Positions 55,925-64,000 of a DNA stretch of 64,000 nt are shown here, in pieces (the first letter of the stretch is position 1; every line of letters starts with the position of its first letter). The position numbers and the translations under genes are program-made. The notes beneath the pieces are model-generated. The model did not search any database and was not told the DNA's origin. It saw only the letters and a program-made list of their open reading frames with translations. This stretch comes from Bathynomus jamesi (Eukaryota; Arthropoda; Malacostraca; Isopoda; Cirolanidae), in the NCBI GenBank assembly GCA_023014485.1, contig JAJOZX010001568.1, positions 684,501-748,500 on the forward strand, written 5' to 3'.

Positions 55925-57151
55925 CTACCGATGCAAGTCATGGTCATACTCAACTGGTTTCTTCGGGACGTGGGAAAGATCCATGACTGGTCCGCGGGAG
56001 CGGGTTTGTGGAGGAGAACTGCCGGTTAATGCCGGGAGCACCTCCCCCAGCCGTCTTCGGGTGACCACCAATCGCTCTCGAGATCTCCTCCGGTTTTCCT
56101 GAATCAGGGCACGTCCCTCTAAAACCAGCTCTCTCATGGGTGACAGACTCAATCTAATCGGGCGCCCATCCTCATGACCAGCATCAAGACCCTGTTCACA
56201 CAAACTTATCTGGCCTTCCAATAACTGGTATATCTCCTCCCTATCCTCCTGTATGAACTCTAGAGTTACCTCTAACGATTTCACTAGGGAGGAAGAGTCT
56301 GGAGAAGATAAACCACTTGACCCAGCGACACTACAAGGGGAACTATGGTGAGGTGGACTATCACAACTACCCAATTTATCATCCACAGGCAGTTCCCGTG
56401 CCTGGCCAGTCACATGGAGAATCGGCGACATCTCACCAATCGCATTATCCAAATCACTACTGGGCAGTTCAGGACAATCTCGGAATGTGACTTTTCCCAC
56501 TCGCGACTCCGGTCTGAGAATGGGCCTAACAATAGAGGCATCGGGGAAGCCTGAGAAATCCGGAGGATTGTCAGGAAACCCCAAGAAATCTCGACGACTA
56601 TCAGGAGACTCTGACAACCTTGGAGAAGTGCCAGGAAAACCTGAGAAATCCGGTTCAGTTGAACCAAGTGAACTCTCCGATGATTCACTGGAAGACTCCC
56701 CAGAAGAGTCCAGCGCTACAGAAATCCAAGGATGCACCAAGGGTACCCCCTGCTTTCCCGATTCCACCTCATCATGAGAATCACTAGAAGAATCCCACAA
56801 ACTTTCTTCAGATGACTTTTCGAACAGATAGGCATAGTTTGGGACTTCATTCGGACAAGAATATTCCTGATCAGGTACATCAGGCTGATCTTCTGGGATA
56901 ACCCAGGGAAGTTTTACCAATCGGGAGTAGCTTGGATGGTTCCTGAGAAAAATAGGAGCCTCCTTCCAAGCGCGTAACTGTGTGTGATGGGCACGTGATG
57001 ATGTTAAGAATGGTTGGTCATTTGGGTAGGCTGGAGAAATCACATAAGTGACTCCATTTGACTCTACCCGATCAATACAAAATGGGCCACAATATTTGGG
57101 GAGAAGCTTGTTCATGACAAGGTGCCCCTTTTGGACTACCTTCCTGATCAC
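55925..57151 (-). pseudogene. Integrase C-terminal/tail ORF, left arm
   Basis: Apparently identical in translation to the right-arm ORF at 58759-59985 (408 residues from the GTG or valine start). The first 60 residues (VVQKGHLVMNKLLPKYCGPF, then VESNGVTYVISPAYP) are the SH3-like C-terminal domain of a gypsy-type integrase. The remainder is a Pro/Ser/Glu-rich tail with a charged coiled-coil-like segment (FIQEDREEIYQLLEGQISLC). It is separated by frame breaks from the integrase core piece at 57148-57484 on the same strand. Confidence 0.7.
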
Positions 57152-57484
57152 CAGCTGTCCTCTAGAGAAGGAACAAAAACTAGGGTGACCAGGAACCCAT
57201 TGTCCTTGAATCTGAGCCGAGATAAGGCTGGAATTGGGTCTGGATGCGAGTTAGCCAATAAAAATTGCGCTGGAGACATCGTTAACTCCGTATGCACAGT
57301 ACCATTGTATGATATGATGGCTCTGGGAAGATGTAAATCCCATGAGCTAGGACCTTGAACAAGGTTTCTAAGAAACTCTCCAATGGTACGGTTGACTCTC
57401 TCGACTGCCCCATTCCCTTCAGGACGATTTGGTGTCGTAAAAACATGAACGATGCCATACTGAGCTAACATTTGCTCAAATTCT
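57148..57484 (-). pseudogene. Integrase core, C-terminal half, left arm
   Basis: Reads EFEQMLAQYGIVHVFTTPNR, GNGAVERVNRTIGEFL and SPAQFLLANSHPDP. It contains the catalytic Glu of the integrase core, but the upstream Asp blocks are absent because the inverted repeat ends at 57484. The extension of this frame to 57759 is antisense to the loop and not meaningful. Confidence 0.75.
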
Positions 57485-57487
57485 GGG

Positions 57488-58762
57488 ATGGCTGAACGTC
57501 GGGTCATGGTGACCAAATTCGTAAATTTGGATGTATCATTGAGAACGCAAGTGAAAGCAAAAGACCATCCATTTGCTATCATGGATGATGGTTCTCTCCC
57601 ATCATGCTTTTTGCTTGGAGCAAATTTCATGACTACTTCAGGACTAGTGCTAGATCTATCCAATGATAGCGTCCTGAAGGAGGGAGAAGTGGTCGCTACC
57701 TTCTTGGCAATGGCAGTAGACCCATCAGAGGGTCCTGAAGTGATCATTATCGGAAACATTAGGCCGTATTCTCTTCTCGAACGGGTTAATGTTGAAACAT
57801 TGCAGAGAAACGATCTAGACTTGCGCAGGCTTAGGAATTATCTAGGGAGAAGGAATGCGAATGCCCGTTGCCCGAGAAACTTATCTCGGTACAACCGCTA
57901 TCTTAAAGACATCTATATAGAAAATGGGATTCTAGTTAAATACGACTCGTTAGATCTTGAACTGTATCCACAGACCTTGATCTCATTTAACTTCCTGATT
58001 GAACTTGCCATCAGTGTCCATCTTGAAATGGCCCATGTTGGCCGTAATAAAGTCCTGGAAGTTCTTTCTCGAGACGTATTTCATCCTCGATTGTATCAGG
58101 TTGTACAGGAAGTGGTCACGTCATGTTCACAGTGCCAACTGAACAAAGTCTCAAGTCAAATTAAGGGTCCACCTACCTTAAAGATCATGACCAGGTCACC
58201 TTTTGAATTGGTGGCTGCCGACTTGGTAGTGTTCCCAAAGACGTCTCGAGGGAACATTGGTTGTCTGGTAGTCGTAGACCACCATTCAAAGTGGGTGGTA
58301 GCCATCCCAATCATGAATAAGACTTCCCACACCATCGCAAGATTGTTCGAGACCCGTGTCCTGCCTACTTTGTTGAGGAGGCCATGTCGGTTATTAACCG
58401 ATAATGGGCCTGAATTCAGGGGTCAAGAATTTGAGCAAATGTTAGCTCAGTATGGCATCGTTCATGTTTTTACGACACCAAATCGTCCTGAAGGGAATGG
58501 GGCAGTCGAGAGAGTCAACCGTACCATTGGAGAGTTTCTTAGAAACCTTGTTCAAGGTCCTAGCTCATGGGATTTACATCTTCCCAGAGCCATCATATCA
58601 TACAATGGTACTGTGCATACGGAGTTAACGATGTCTCCAGCGCAATTTTTATTGGCTAACTCGCATCCAGACCCAATTCCAGCCCTTATCTCGGCTCAGA
58701 TTCAAGGACAATGGGTTCCTGGTCACCCTAGTTTTTGTTCCTTCTCTAGAGACAGCTGGTGA
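57488..58762 (+). CDS. Gypsy-type protease remnant fused to integrase
   Basis: 424 residues. Residues 1-70 resemble the C-terminal half of a retropepsin (CFLLGANFMTTSGLVLDL); the catalytic DTG half is missing. A short linker follows, then a complete integrase. The HHCC zinc site is His178, His183, Cys213, Cys216. The catalytic core has Asp245 (VAADLVVF), Asp305 (LLTDNGPEF) and Glu341 (GNGAVERV), spaced DD35E. The usual RT and RNase H are absent between protease and integrase with the frame open. The C-terminus is disturbed by a one-base insertion (about 58683) and deletion (about 58749) relative to the left arm. A complete integrase core may still be encoded. Confidence 0.8.
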   Translation: MAERRVMVTKFVNLDVSLRTQVKAKDHPFAIMDDGSLPSCFLLGANFMTTSGLVLDLSNDSVLKEGEVVATFLAMAVDPSEGPEVIIIGNIRPYSLLERVNVETLQRNDLDLRRLRNYLGRRNANARCPRNLSRYNRYLKDIYIENGILVKYDSLDLELYPQTLISFNFLIELAISVHLEMAHVGRNKVLEVLSRDVFHPRLYQVVQEVVTSCSQCQLNKVSSQIKGPPTLKIMTRSPFELVAADLVVFPKTSRGNIGCLVVVDHHSKWVVAIPIMNKTSHTIARLFETRVLPTLLRRPCRLLTDNGPEFRGQEFEQMLAQYGIVHVFTTPNRPEGNGAVERVNRTIGEFLRNLVQGPSSWDLHLPRAIISYNGTVHTELTMSPAQFLLANSHPDPIPALISAQIQGQWVPGHPSFCSFSRDSW

Positions 58763-59985
58763 TCAGGAAGGTAGTCCAAAAGGGGCACCTTGTCATGAAC
58801 AAGCTTCTCCCCAAATATTGTGGCCCATTTTGTATTGATCGGGTAGAGTCAAATGGAGTCACTTATGTGATTTCTCCAGCCTACCCAAATGACCAACCAT
58901 TCTTAACATCATCACGTGCCCATCACACACAGTTACGCGCTTGGAAGGAGGCTCCTATTTTTCTCAGGAACCATCCAAGCTACTCCCGATTGGTAAAACT
59001 TCCCTGGGTTATCCCAGAAGATCAGCCTGATGTACCTGATCAGGAATATTCTTGTCCGAATGAAGTCCCAAACTATGCCTATCTGTTCGAAAAGTCATCT
59101 GAAGAAAGTTTGTGGGATTCTTCTAGTGATTCTCATGATGAGGTGGAATCGGGAAAGCAGGGGGTACCCTTGGTGCATCCTTGGATTTCTGTAGCGCTGG
59201 ACTCTTCTGGGGAGTCTTCCAGTGAATCATCGGAGAGTTCACTTGGTTCAACTGAACCGGATTTCTCAGGTTTTCCTGGCACTTCTCCAAGGTTGTCAGA
59301 GTCTCCTGATAGTCGTCGAGATTTCTTGGGGTTTCCTGACAATCCTCCGGATTTCTCAGGCTTCCCCGATGCCTCTATTGTTAGGCCCATTCTCAGACCG
59401 GAGTCGCGAGTGGGAAAAGTCACATTCCGAGATTGTCCTGAACTGCCCAGTAGTGATTTGGATAATGCGATTGGTGAGATGTCGCCGATTCTCCATGTGA
59501 CTGGCCAGGCACGGGAACTGCCTGTGGATGATAAATTGGGTAGTTGTGATAGTCCACCTCACCATAGTTCCCCTTGTAGTGTCGCTGGGTCAAGTGGTTT
59601 ATCTTCTCCAGACTCTTCCTCCCTAGTGAAATCGTTAGAGGTAACTCTAGAGTTCATACAGGAGGATAGGGAGGAGATATACCAGTTATTGGAAGGCCAG
59701 ATAAGTTTGTGTGAACAGGGTCTTGATGCTGGTCATGAGGATGGGCGCCCGATTAGATTGAGTCTGTCACCCATGAGAGAGCTGGTTTTAGAGGGACGTG
59801 CCCTGATTCAGGAAAACCGGAGGAGATCTCGAGAGCGATTGGTGGTCACCCGAAGACGGCTGGGGGAGGTGCTCCCGGCATTAACCGGCAGTTCTCCTCC
59901 ACAAACCCGCTCCCGCGGACCAGTCATGGATCTTTCCCACGTCCCGAAGAAACCAGTTGAGTATGACCATGACTTGCATCGGTAG
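58759..59985 (+). pseudogene. Integrase C-terminal/tail ORF, right arm
   Basis: Inverted partner of 55925-57151. SH3-like integrase C-terminus (QKGHLVMNKLLPKYCGPF) followed by a Pro/Ser-rich tail with repeated DFSGFPG / DFLGFPD units and a helical charged region. There is no ATG at the start; it should be read in continuity with the integrase, so a single-base frame break separates them. Followed by the polypurine tract and LTR. Confidence 0.7.
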
Positions 59986-60276
59986 ATTCCGGAATATTAT
60001 CATGTGAATGTGTTTGGGTTATTTATGTTTAAACTTTTTAGAATTGCCAGTTCAAAATCAGTAGTTCCATGTTTAATAAAGTTAGCTAGTTAGAATCTAT
60101 GTAAAATGGAAAGGAAATTCTAAGGATTTTTGTGAATTAATGTAAATAGATTATTGTAAGGCATTGCTAAATGGAAGGAGAGATTTTGCTAGGGATGGTA
60201 TTTGGATCTGTTGGGACGAGAGTGGTTCCCTGGTGGATTGGTCTTTTTGAGTGGCTCTGCCGCTCGAAGGGGGGAA

Positions 60277-61171
60277 TGTAGTAGGGACCACTGATTAACA
60301 AATCATGGTAGTTGTGTGTTTTAACCTTCATCCTTTCTCTCCCATACAGGTTTGAATGCCATAACCCCCATAAAATCTAGCCCCATAGAATCTAACGTCA
60401 GAATTGTGGCTTAATGTTCTAAAAAGATAAAACAACAAAAAAAAAGGGGTTTTTTTTTGTTTAAGAAGTCCTGAAATGGGTAGGCTTGCCAAATCTGAAC
60501 AGGCCAACAAAGTGCACAGTGCGACTGGGTATACGTGTAATGTCGGTTGCTGAAGCTAGAAGTTAAGAAAGACAGAAATTAGATGACATTCATCTAGTGC
60601 GTTTGACTCCTTGAACTCGAACAATCATCCCCGAACCTTTTGAAAGTTTTAAGTGGTGGTACCTGCACATCAGTTAAGGCCAGGTATCAATAACACCTTG
60701 CCCTCCTTTCCATTTAGCCTAGTCAGGGATATTTAGGGTATAATTATTGTATGCGAACAAAAACAACTAAAAGAGGACATTTAAGTTTCAAGATAAGGAA
60801 TCAGGACGCAACTCCTCATTGTTTCTTGATTCATCTTGATTGTAACCCAAAGGAGCCTCTCTTGACCATTGTAATGCGAAGATAGATCACTTGCTTTGCC
60901 AAAATCCAGTTGTCTGTGACCATGTGTTAACATATATATGAAATTGTGCTCTTGCGATTGACACTGCGTGTACATTTGTGAAAGATATACCTTATTGCTT
61001 GTCTGCCCACTTACCTTAATGTCCTTGCTTCACCCTGCCTAACCCCCGCTTTTCTAACTTTTTCCTCCCTTTCATGTGTTGTATAGAATGTAAACTCCCC
61101 TTTCCCATCAATAAAGTTTGTCCATGGTTTTTCCTCTAGTGTGTTTTTCCAACCCGTTGAGGTTACAGTTT
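60277..61171 (+). repeat. Probable LTR of the gypsy-type element
   Basis: Starts TGTAGTAGGGACCACTG directly after the polypurine tract GAAGGGGGGAA. An AATAAAG signal occurs near 61110. A CA end after GAGGTTACA at about 61171 is followed by TTTGGCTACGGCATTG, possibly the primer-binding region. The right limit is inferred; a shorter LTR ending at 60434 (GATAAAACA) is the alternative. Confidence 0.5.
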
Positions 61172-61284
61172 GATTTGGCTACGGCATTGTCATCGGGAAT
61201 GTGGTGAGCATTTTTGTTTCCTTTTTCGTGGAATATTGGGAGGTCCTGAGGTTGGGTCAGTCCGGTGGGCATTGGGACACTTAA

Positions 61285-61552
61285 CTAATCGCATTGTTTC
61301 TCTGTTCTGAGGATAACGAGGTCACGCCTGGAGGGTCGCGTCGGGATCAACGAGACTCCGGGAAGGTTTACCGCATCAGGGATTCTTAGAAGCCCGTCCT
61401 CCCTCAGCCAACGAGCCGCCTTTGGGTGTTTGGTTTTGAAGTAAGTCTTCTCCCCGTACCGGTAGACAAAAATTGCATGAAATAAAAATGTTGTCGGGTG
61501 GTTCACATTGACTCGGAACTTCATTGGTTTATTGGATAACCCCACCGCAACA
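61285..61552 (-). other. Open frame of unknown nature at retroelement edge
   Basis: The minus-strand frame (NHPTTFLFHAIFVYRYGEKT, then AARWLREDGLLRIPDA) has coding-like composition. It ends inside the insertion and matches nothing I recognise. It may be a gag fragment of the retroelement in the opposite orientation, or chance. Confidence 0.35.
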
Positions 61553-62914
61553 ACATCCATAATGAAAAATGCTCAAAATACAAAACAGTCATTCCAGTCA
61601 TCAATTAATGTTGGGGCTGGAGCCTCCCATAGCATCTATTCTCGCAATAAAGTTCTTGAAAAGATGGAAAAGTTGTTGATCCTGTGGATCGACGATATGA
61701 ACCAGCATCACATCCCAGTTACCGAAGCAGTCATAAGGGATAAAGCAAAATCTTTATTTGATGAGTTAAGTGCTGAAGATGGGGCCACTAACTCTTTTAC
61801 TGCTAGCAGAGGGTGGTTTTTTAGATTCAAGAACCGAACCAAAATTCACAATGTGAAAATTTCTGGTGAAGCTGCTAATGCTGATGTTGCTGCTGCAAAT
61901 GAATTTCCAAATCATTTAAAAAAACTTGCTGATGAAGAGGGTTACATTCCAGACTTAAGTCTTCAATGTTGATGAAACGGGGCCTTACTGGAAAAATTGC
62001 CACAACGCACTTACATTGCTAATGAAGAGCATTCTGCACCCAGTTTTAAAGTTGCAAAGGATCGTTTGACTTTGCTTTTACACGGAAATGCTTCGGGAAC
62101 TTTTAAGTTGAAGCCGATGTTGGTGTATCATTCAGAGACACCTCGTGTCATGAAGGGAATGAAGACTCAACTTCCAGTCATTTGGTGCTCAAATAAAAAG
62201 GCCTGGGTAACACAGATTATTTTTAGTGACTGGTACACACTACACATCCTACTTTTGTCCCAAAGTGAAACAGTTCTGCAAAGAAAAGAACTTTCCACCC
62301 AAGGTGTTGCTACTCCTTGACAATGCCCCAGGACACCCTCCAAATTTACATGACCTTGACAGTGACAATGTTGATGTTAAAATTCTCTATCTGCCACCAA
62401 ACACAACCTCCATTCTACAGCCGATTGATCAAGAGGTAATTGCTACTTTCAAAGCATATTATCTACACACAACCTTTAAGGTAATTGCCGAGGCAATGCA
62501 AGTTTCTGATGATGTAACTGTACGGGACTACTGGAAGTCATATGACATTTTAAAAGGCATTTCCAACATAGCCGCGGCTTGGAATGAAGATTCGAAATCA
62601 TGTTTAAATGGTGTCTGGCGTAAGCTGTGGCCTGATTGCATTGCTGATTTTGGTGGTTTGACAGTGTTGAAACTGTGACAAAAGACATCACTAAGATAGT
62701 GAATGAAGTAGGTCTAGATGATGTGGAAGATGATATTGATGAACTCCTTAAGAATCACAGTGATAAACTTTCGAGAGAAGATCTGGAAGAACTGGCTCAG
62801 CAGTCAACCCGAGAAGAATCGGAAGAGAGTGAAGAGGAGGTCAATGCAATGCCAATCAGGACATTGTCAGCAAAAGCAATTCAAGAGGCACTGGCACTCG
62901 CTGAAAAAGGTTGA
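61553..62914 (+). pseudogene. Tigger transposase, main part
   Basis: Continuation of the HTH at 55370. The second DNA-binding domain follows (RDKAKSLFDELSAED, ASRGWFFRFKNR). The DDE_1 catalytic domain has Asp in FNVDETGPYW, Asp in KVLLLLDNAPGHP and Asp in SILQPIDQEVI. Then come a WNGVWRKLWP-like block and the acidic tail VEDDIDELLKNHSDKL. Frameshifts occur near 61965 and 62230 and after 62678. In pogo elements this protein acts in cis on TA-flanked ends. Inactive here. Confidence 0.85.
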
Positions 62915-63548
62915 GAGATTTTTTGCAACAATGACCCAAATTGGGAACGTAGCTCAACAGTAAAAAGAGGTGTTACAACAATGTTACAGCCATATTTCAA
63001 CTTGTTGGAAGAAAAGAAAAAGATGACCTGACAAAGCTCAATTCTGCAGTTCCTCAGCAAAAAAAAAAGAGGATCTCCCTCCAGGATCTTCTTCCTCTCA
63101 ATAAATCATCTCTATCTCGCCACTGTCAAACAAGATCAAATAATTTTGTTTTTAATTGCTTTAATTACCAAAGTAAGTAGTAATTTATCTTTAATTCAAT
63201 TATTTTATTAATATTAAGCATTCTTTTACTAGTTTTAAGCATATAACCCATTAATAATTTTCATTTTATGGAAAATATGGGGGTCACTTTTGGAGAATCC
63301 TGGAACCTATCCTATTTATTTAGGTAGAAAGCTAGAAACCCATTATTTTTTAGCTTCAATTTACACCGCTTCACTTTACGACGGCAATCTGTTGGAACCT
63401 AACCCTGGCGTAAATCAAGGCACACCTGTAATTAAGTCGCAGAGTAGCGGAAAAATAGCCCAATCAGGAAAAATATTTTATGGAAAAAGTATATTATAGC
63501 CAAAACAGGAAATACCGGGTGTCCCAATAAAATGTTTATTTATATATA

Positions 63549-63738
63549 TATGTTAAACACAGACCGTGCATGGAACAAGGAACTCTTCTGGGAAAATTAA
63601 ATCCACTATAGTCGGGCTTGCATCATGAAAAAGAAAAACTATGGTATTTGTCATTTACCATTACTTATTCGGACTATAGTGGATTTAATTTTCCCAGAAG
63701 AGTTCCTTGTTCCATGCACGGTCTGTGTTTAACATATA
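63549..63738. repeat. Compact hairpin related to the 21.4-kb LTR-like unit
   Basis: The arms of about 65 bp start TGTTAAACACAGACC and are inverted around a 58-bp centre containing CTATGGTATTTGTCATTTACC. This shortened version of the repeat at 21405-21949 lacks its central TATA/AATAAA part. Confidence 0.75.
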
Positions 63739-63766
63739 AGTTTCTCAGGGGACCATTCTGAGTTTG

Positions 63767-63771
<5 letters not shown>

Positions 63772-63836
<65 letters not shown>
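63772..63836. repeat. (TA)n microsatellite
   Basis: About 30 TA units followed by CACACACACTTTAG. Confidence 0.9.
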
Positions 63837-63839
<3 letters not shown>

Positions 63840-63845
<6 letters not shown>

Positions 63846-64000
63846 TTTAGATGATAGTAATATGCGCTGATGTATTAGTATATTTATATAGTACTTAGTA
63901 ATAATAATATAGTAATGGTGTATTGTACTTAAATAACAGTAGTATCCCTTGTTACAGGAAATGGCGGCATTGCAGTTATTGTTTGAGCAACATAAGTGGA
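63840..64000. other. no gene seen, right edge
   Basis: AT-rich; too short to judge. Confidence 0.3.

Larger units (their letters stand above)
55476..61552. mobile_element. Rearranged LTR retroelement with 2-kb inverted arms
   Basis: The insertion of 6077 bp has TG...CA outer bases and the 4-bp duplication ACAT (55472-55475, 61553-61556). Arms 55476-57484 and 58425-60434 are reverse complements with only small indels. The loop is 57485-58424. Each arm holds the integrase C-terminal half, the downstream ORF, a polypurine tract (GAAGGGGGGAA) and the LTR start TGTAGTAGGG. On the right the LTR-like sequence probably continues to about 61171 (AATAAAG at about 61110). The left copy of the LTR is cut after about 160 bp. 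No RT or RNase H is visible. Confidence 0.75.
55313..63440 (+). mobile_element. Tigger (pogo) transposon split by an LTR retroelement
   Basis: The left part 55313-55475 carries the CENP-B-like N-terminal HTH of the transposase. The right part 61553 to about 63440 carries the rest. The two parts join exactly if the insertion 55476-61552 and one copy of ACAT are removed. The 3' end probably lies at GGCGTAAATCAAGGCACACC near 63430. The 5' terminus was not found. Confidence 0.8.

Noticed and set aside
57148..57759. 203-residue minus-strand frame as a single protein
   Set aside because: Only 57148-57484 is integrase; the part beyond is antisense to the protease-integrase frame in the palindrome loop.

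Overview
The window is nuclear DNA of an animal, most plausibly an arthropod and perhaps a crustacean. It is intron-containing and AT-rich, with (TA)n and (GT)n microsatellites and frequent TTAGG/CCTAA-type words. It is crowded with CR1/jockey LINEs, Tc1/mariner, pogo/Tigger and hAT elements, and SINEs. The MED31 last exon is closer to the insect type (YPMCLYYLDLL) than to the vertebrate type. The species cannot be fixed from sequence alone.

Only three host genes are supported. (1) A 577-residue open exon at 18486-20219 (+) has a splice acceptor at its left edge and encodes the lysine/serine-rich C-terminal part of a protein I do not recognise. (2) MED31 (Mediator subunit 31) lies on the minus strand at 30976-25872. 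Its four exons could be assembled by homology, splice sites and phase, although three are too short for ORF calling. (3) SENP8 (NEDD8 protease) is an intact single-exon gene at 25768-25139 (-). It starts 103 nt after the MED31 stop with no AATAAA between, so the pair may share a transcript.

Layout. 1-1290: no gene. 1290-5300: decayed CR1-like LINE (-). 5400-6730: 5S-rRNA-derived SINE fragments and a perfect 61-bp-arm hairpin. 6931-13460: a second LINE (-) broken up by a Tc1 nested in a second Tc1-type element, a DUF4817-type mariner relic, a hAT relic and a fold-back mariner. 13490-17870: SINEs, two Tc1 relics and hAT MITEs. 18233-20760: the unknown gene. 20765-24050: MITEs, an LTR-like inverted repeat and tandem 5S SINEs. 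24400-31000: SENP8 and MED31, with transposons in the MED31 introns. 31000-37300: pogo/Tigger-type MITEs, a Penelope RT scrap and a 48-nt G run. 37300-50005: a multilayer transposon nest. 50340-54795: an inverted minisatellite split by a large DNA transposon, then a 21-bp minisatellite. 55313-63440: a Tigger transposase gene split by a 6.1-kb LTR retroelement that is largely a 2-kb-arm palindrome.

The most striking region is 37-50 kb. An 8.7-kb element (39547-48250) has terminal inverted repeats of about 540 bp and a putative 6-bp target duplication. It carries a spliced DDE-like transposase gene and sits in an intron of a second, older copy of the same gene. The inner element is itself invaded by a hAT element, by a transposon of an apparently unclassified superfamily, and by a Tc1. 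A relative of that second invader interrupts the minisatellite at 50.6-53.9 kb. These genes are selfish DNA in various states of decay. No evidence of cooperation between host genes is seen beyond the MED31-SENP8 arrangement.
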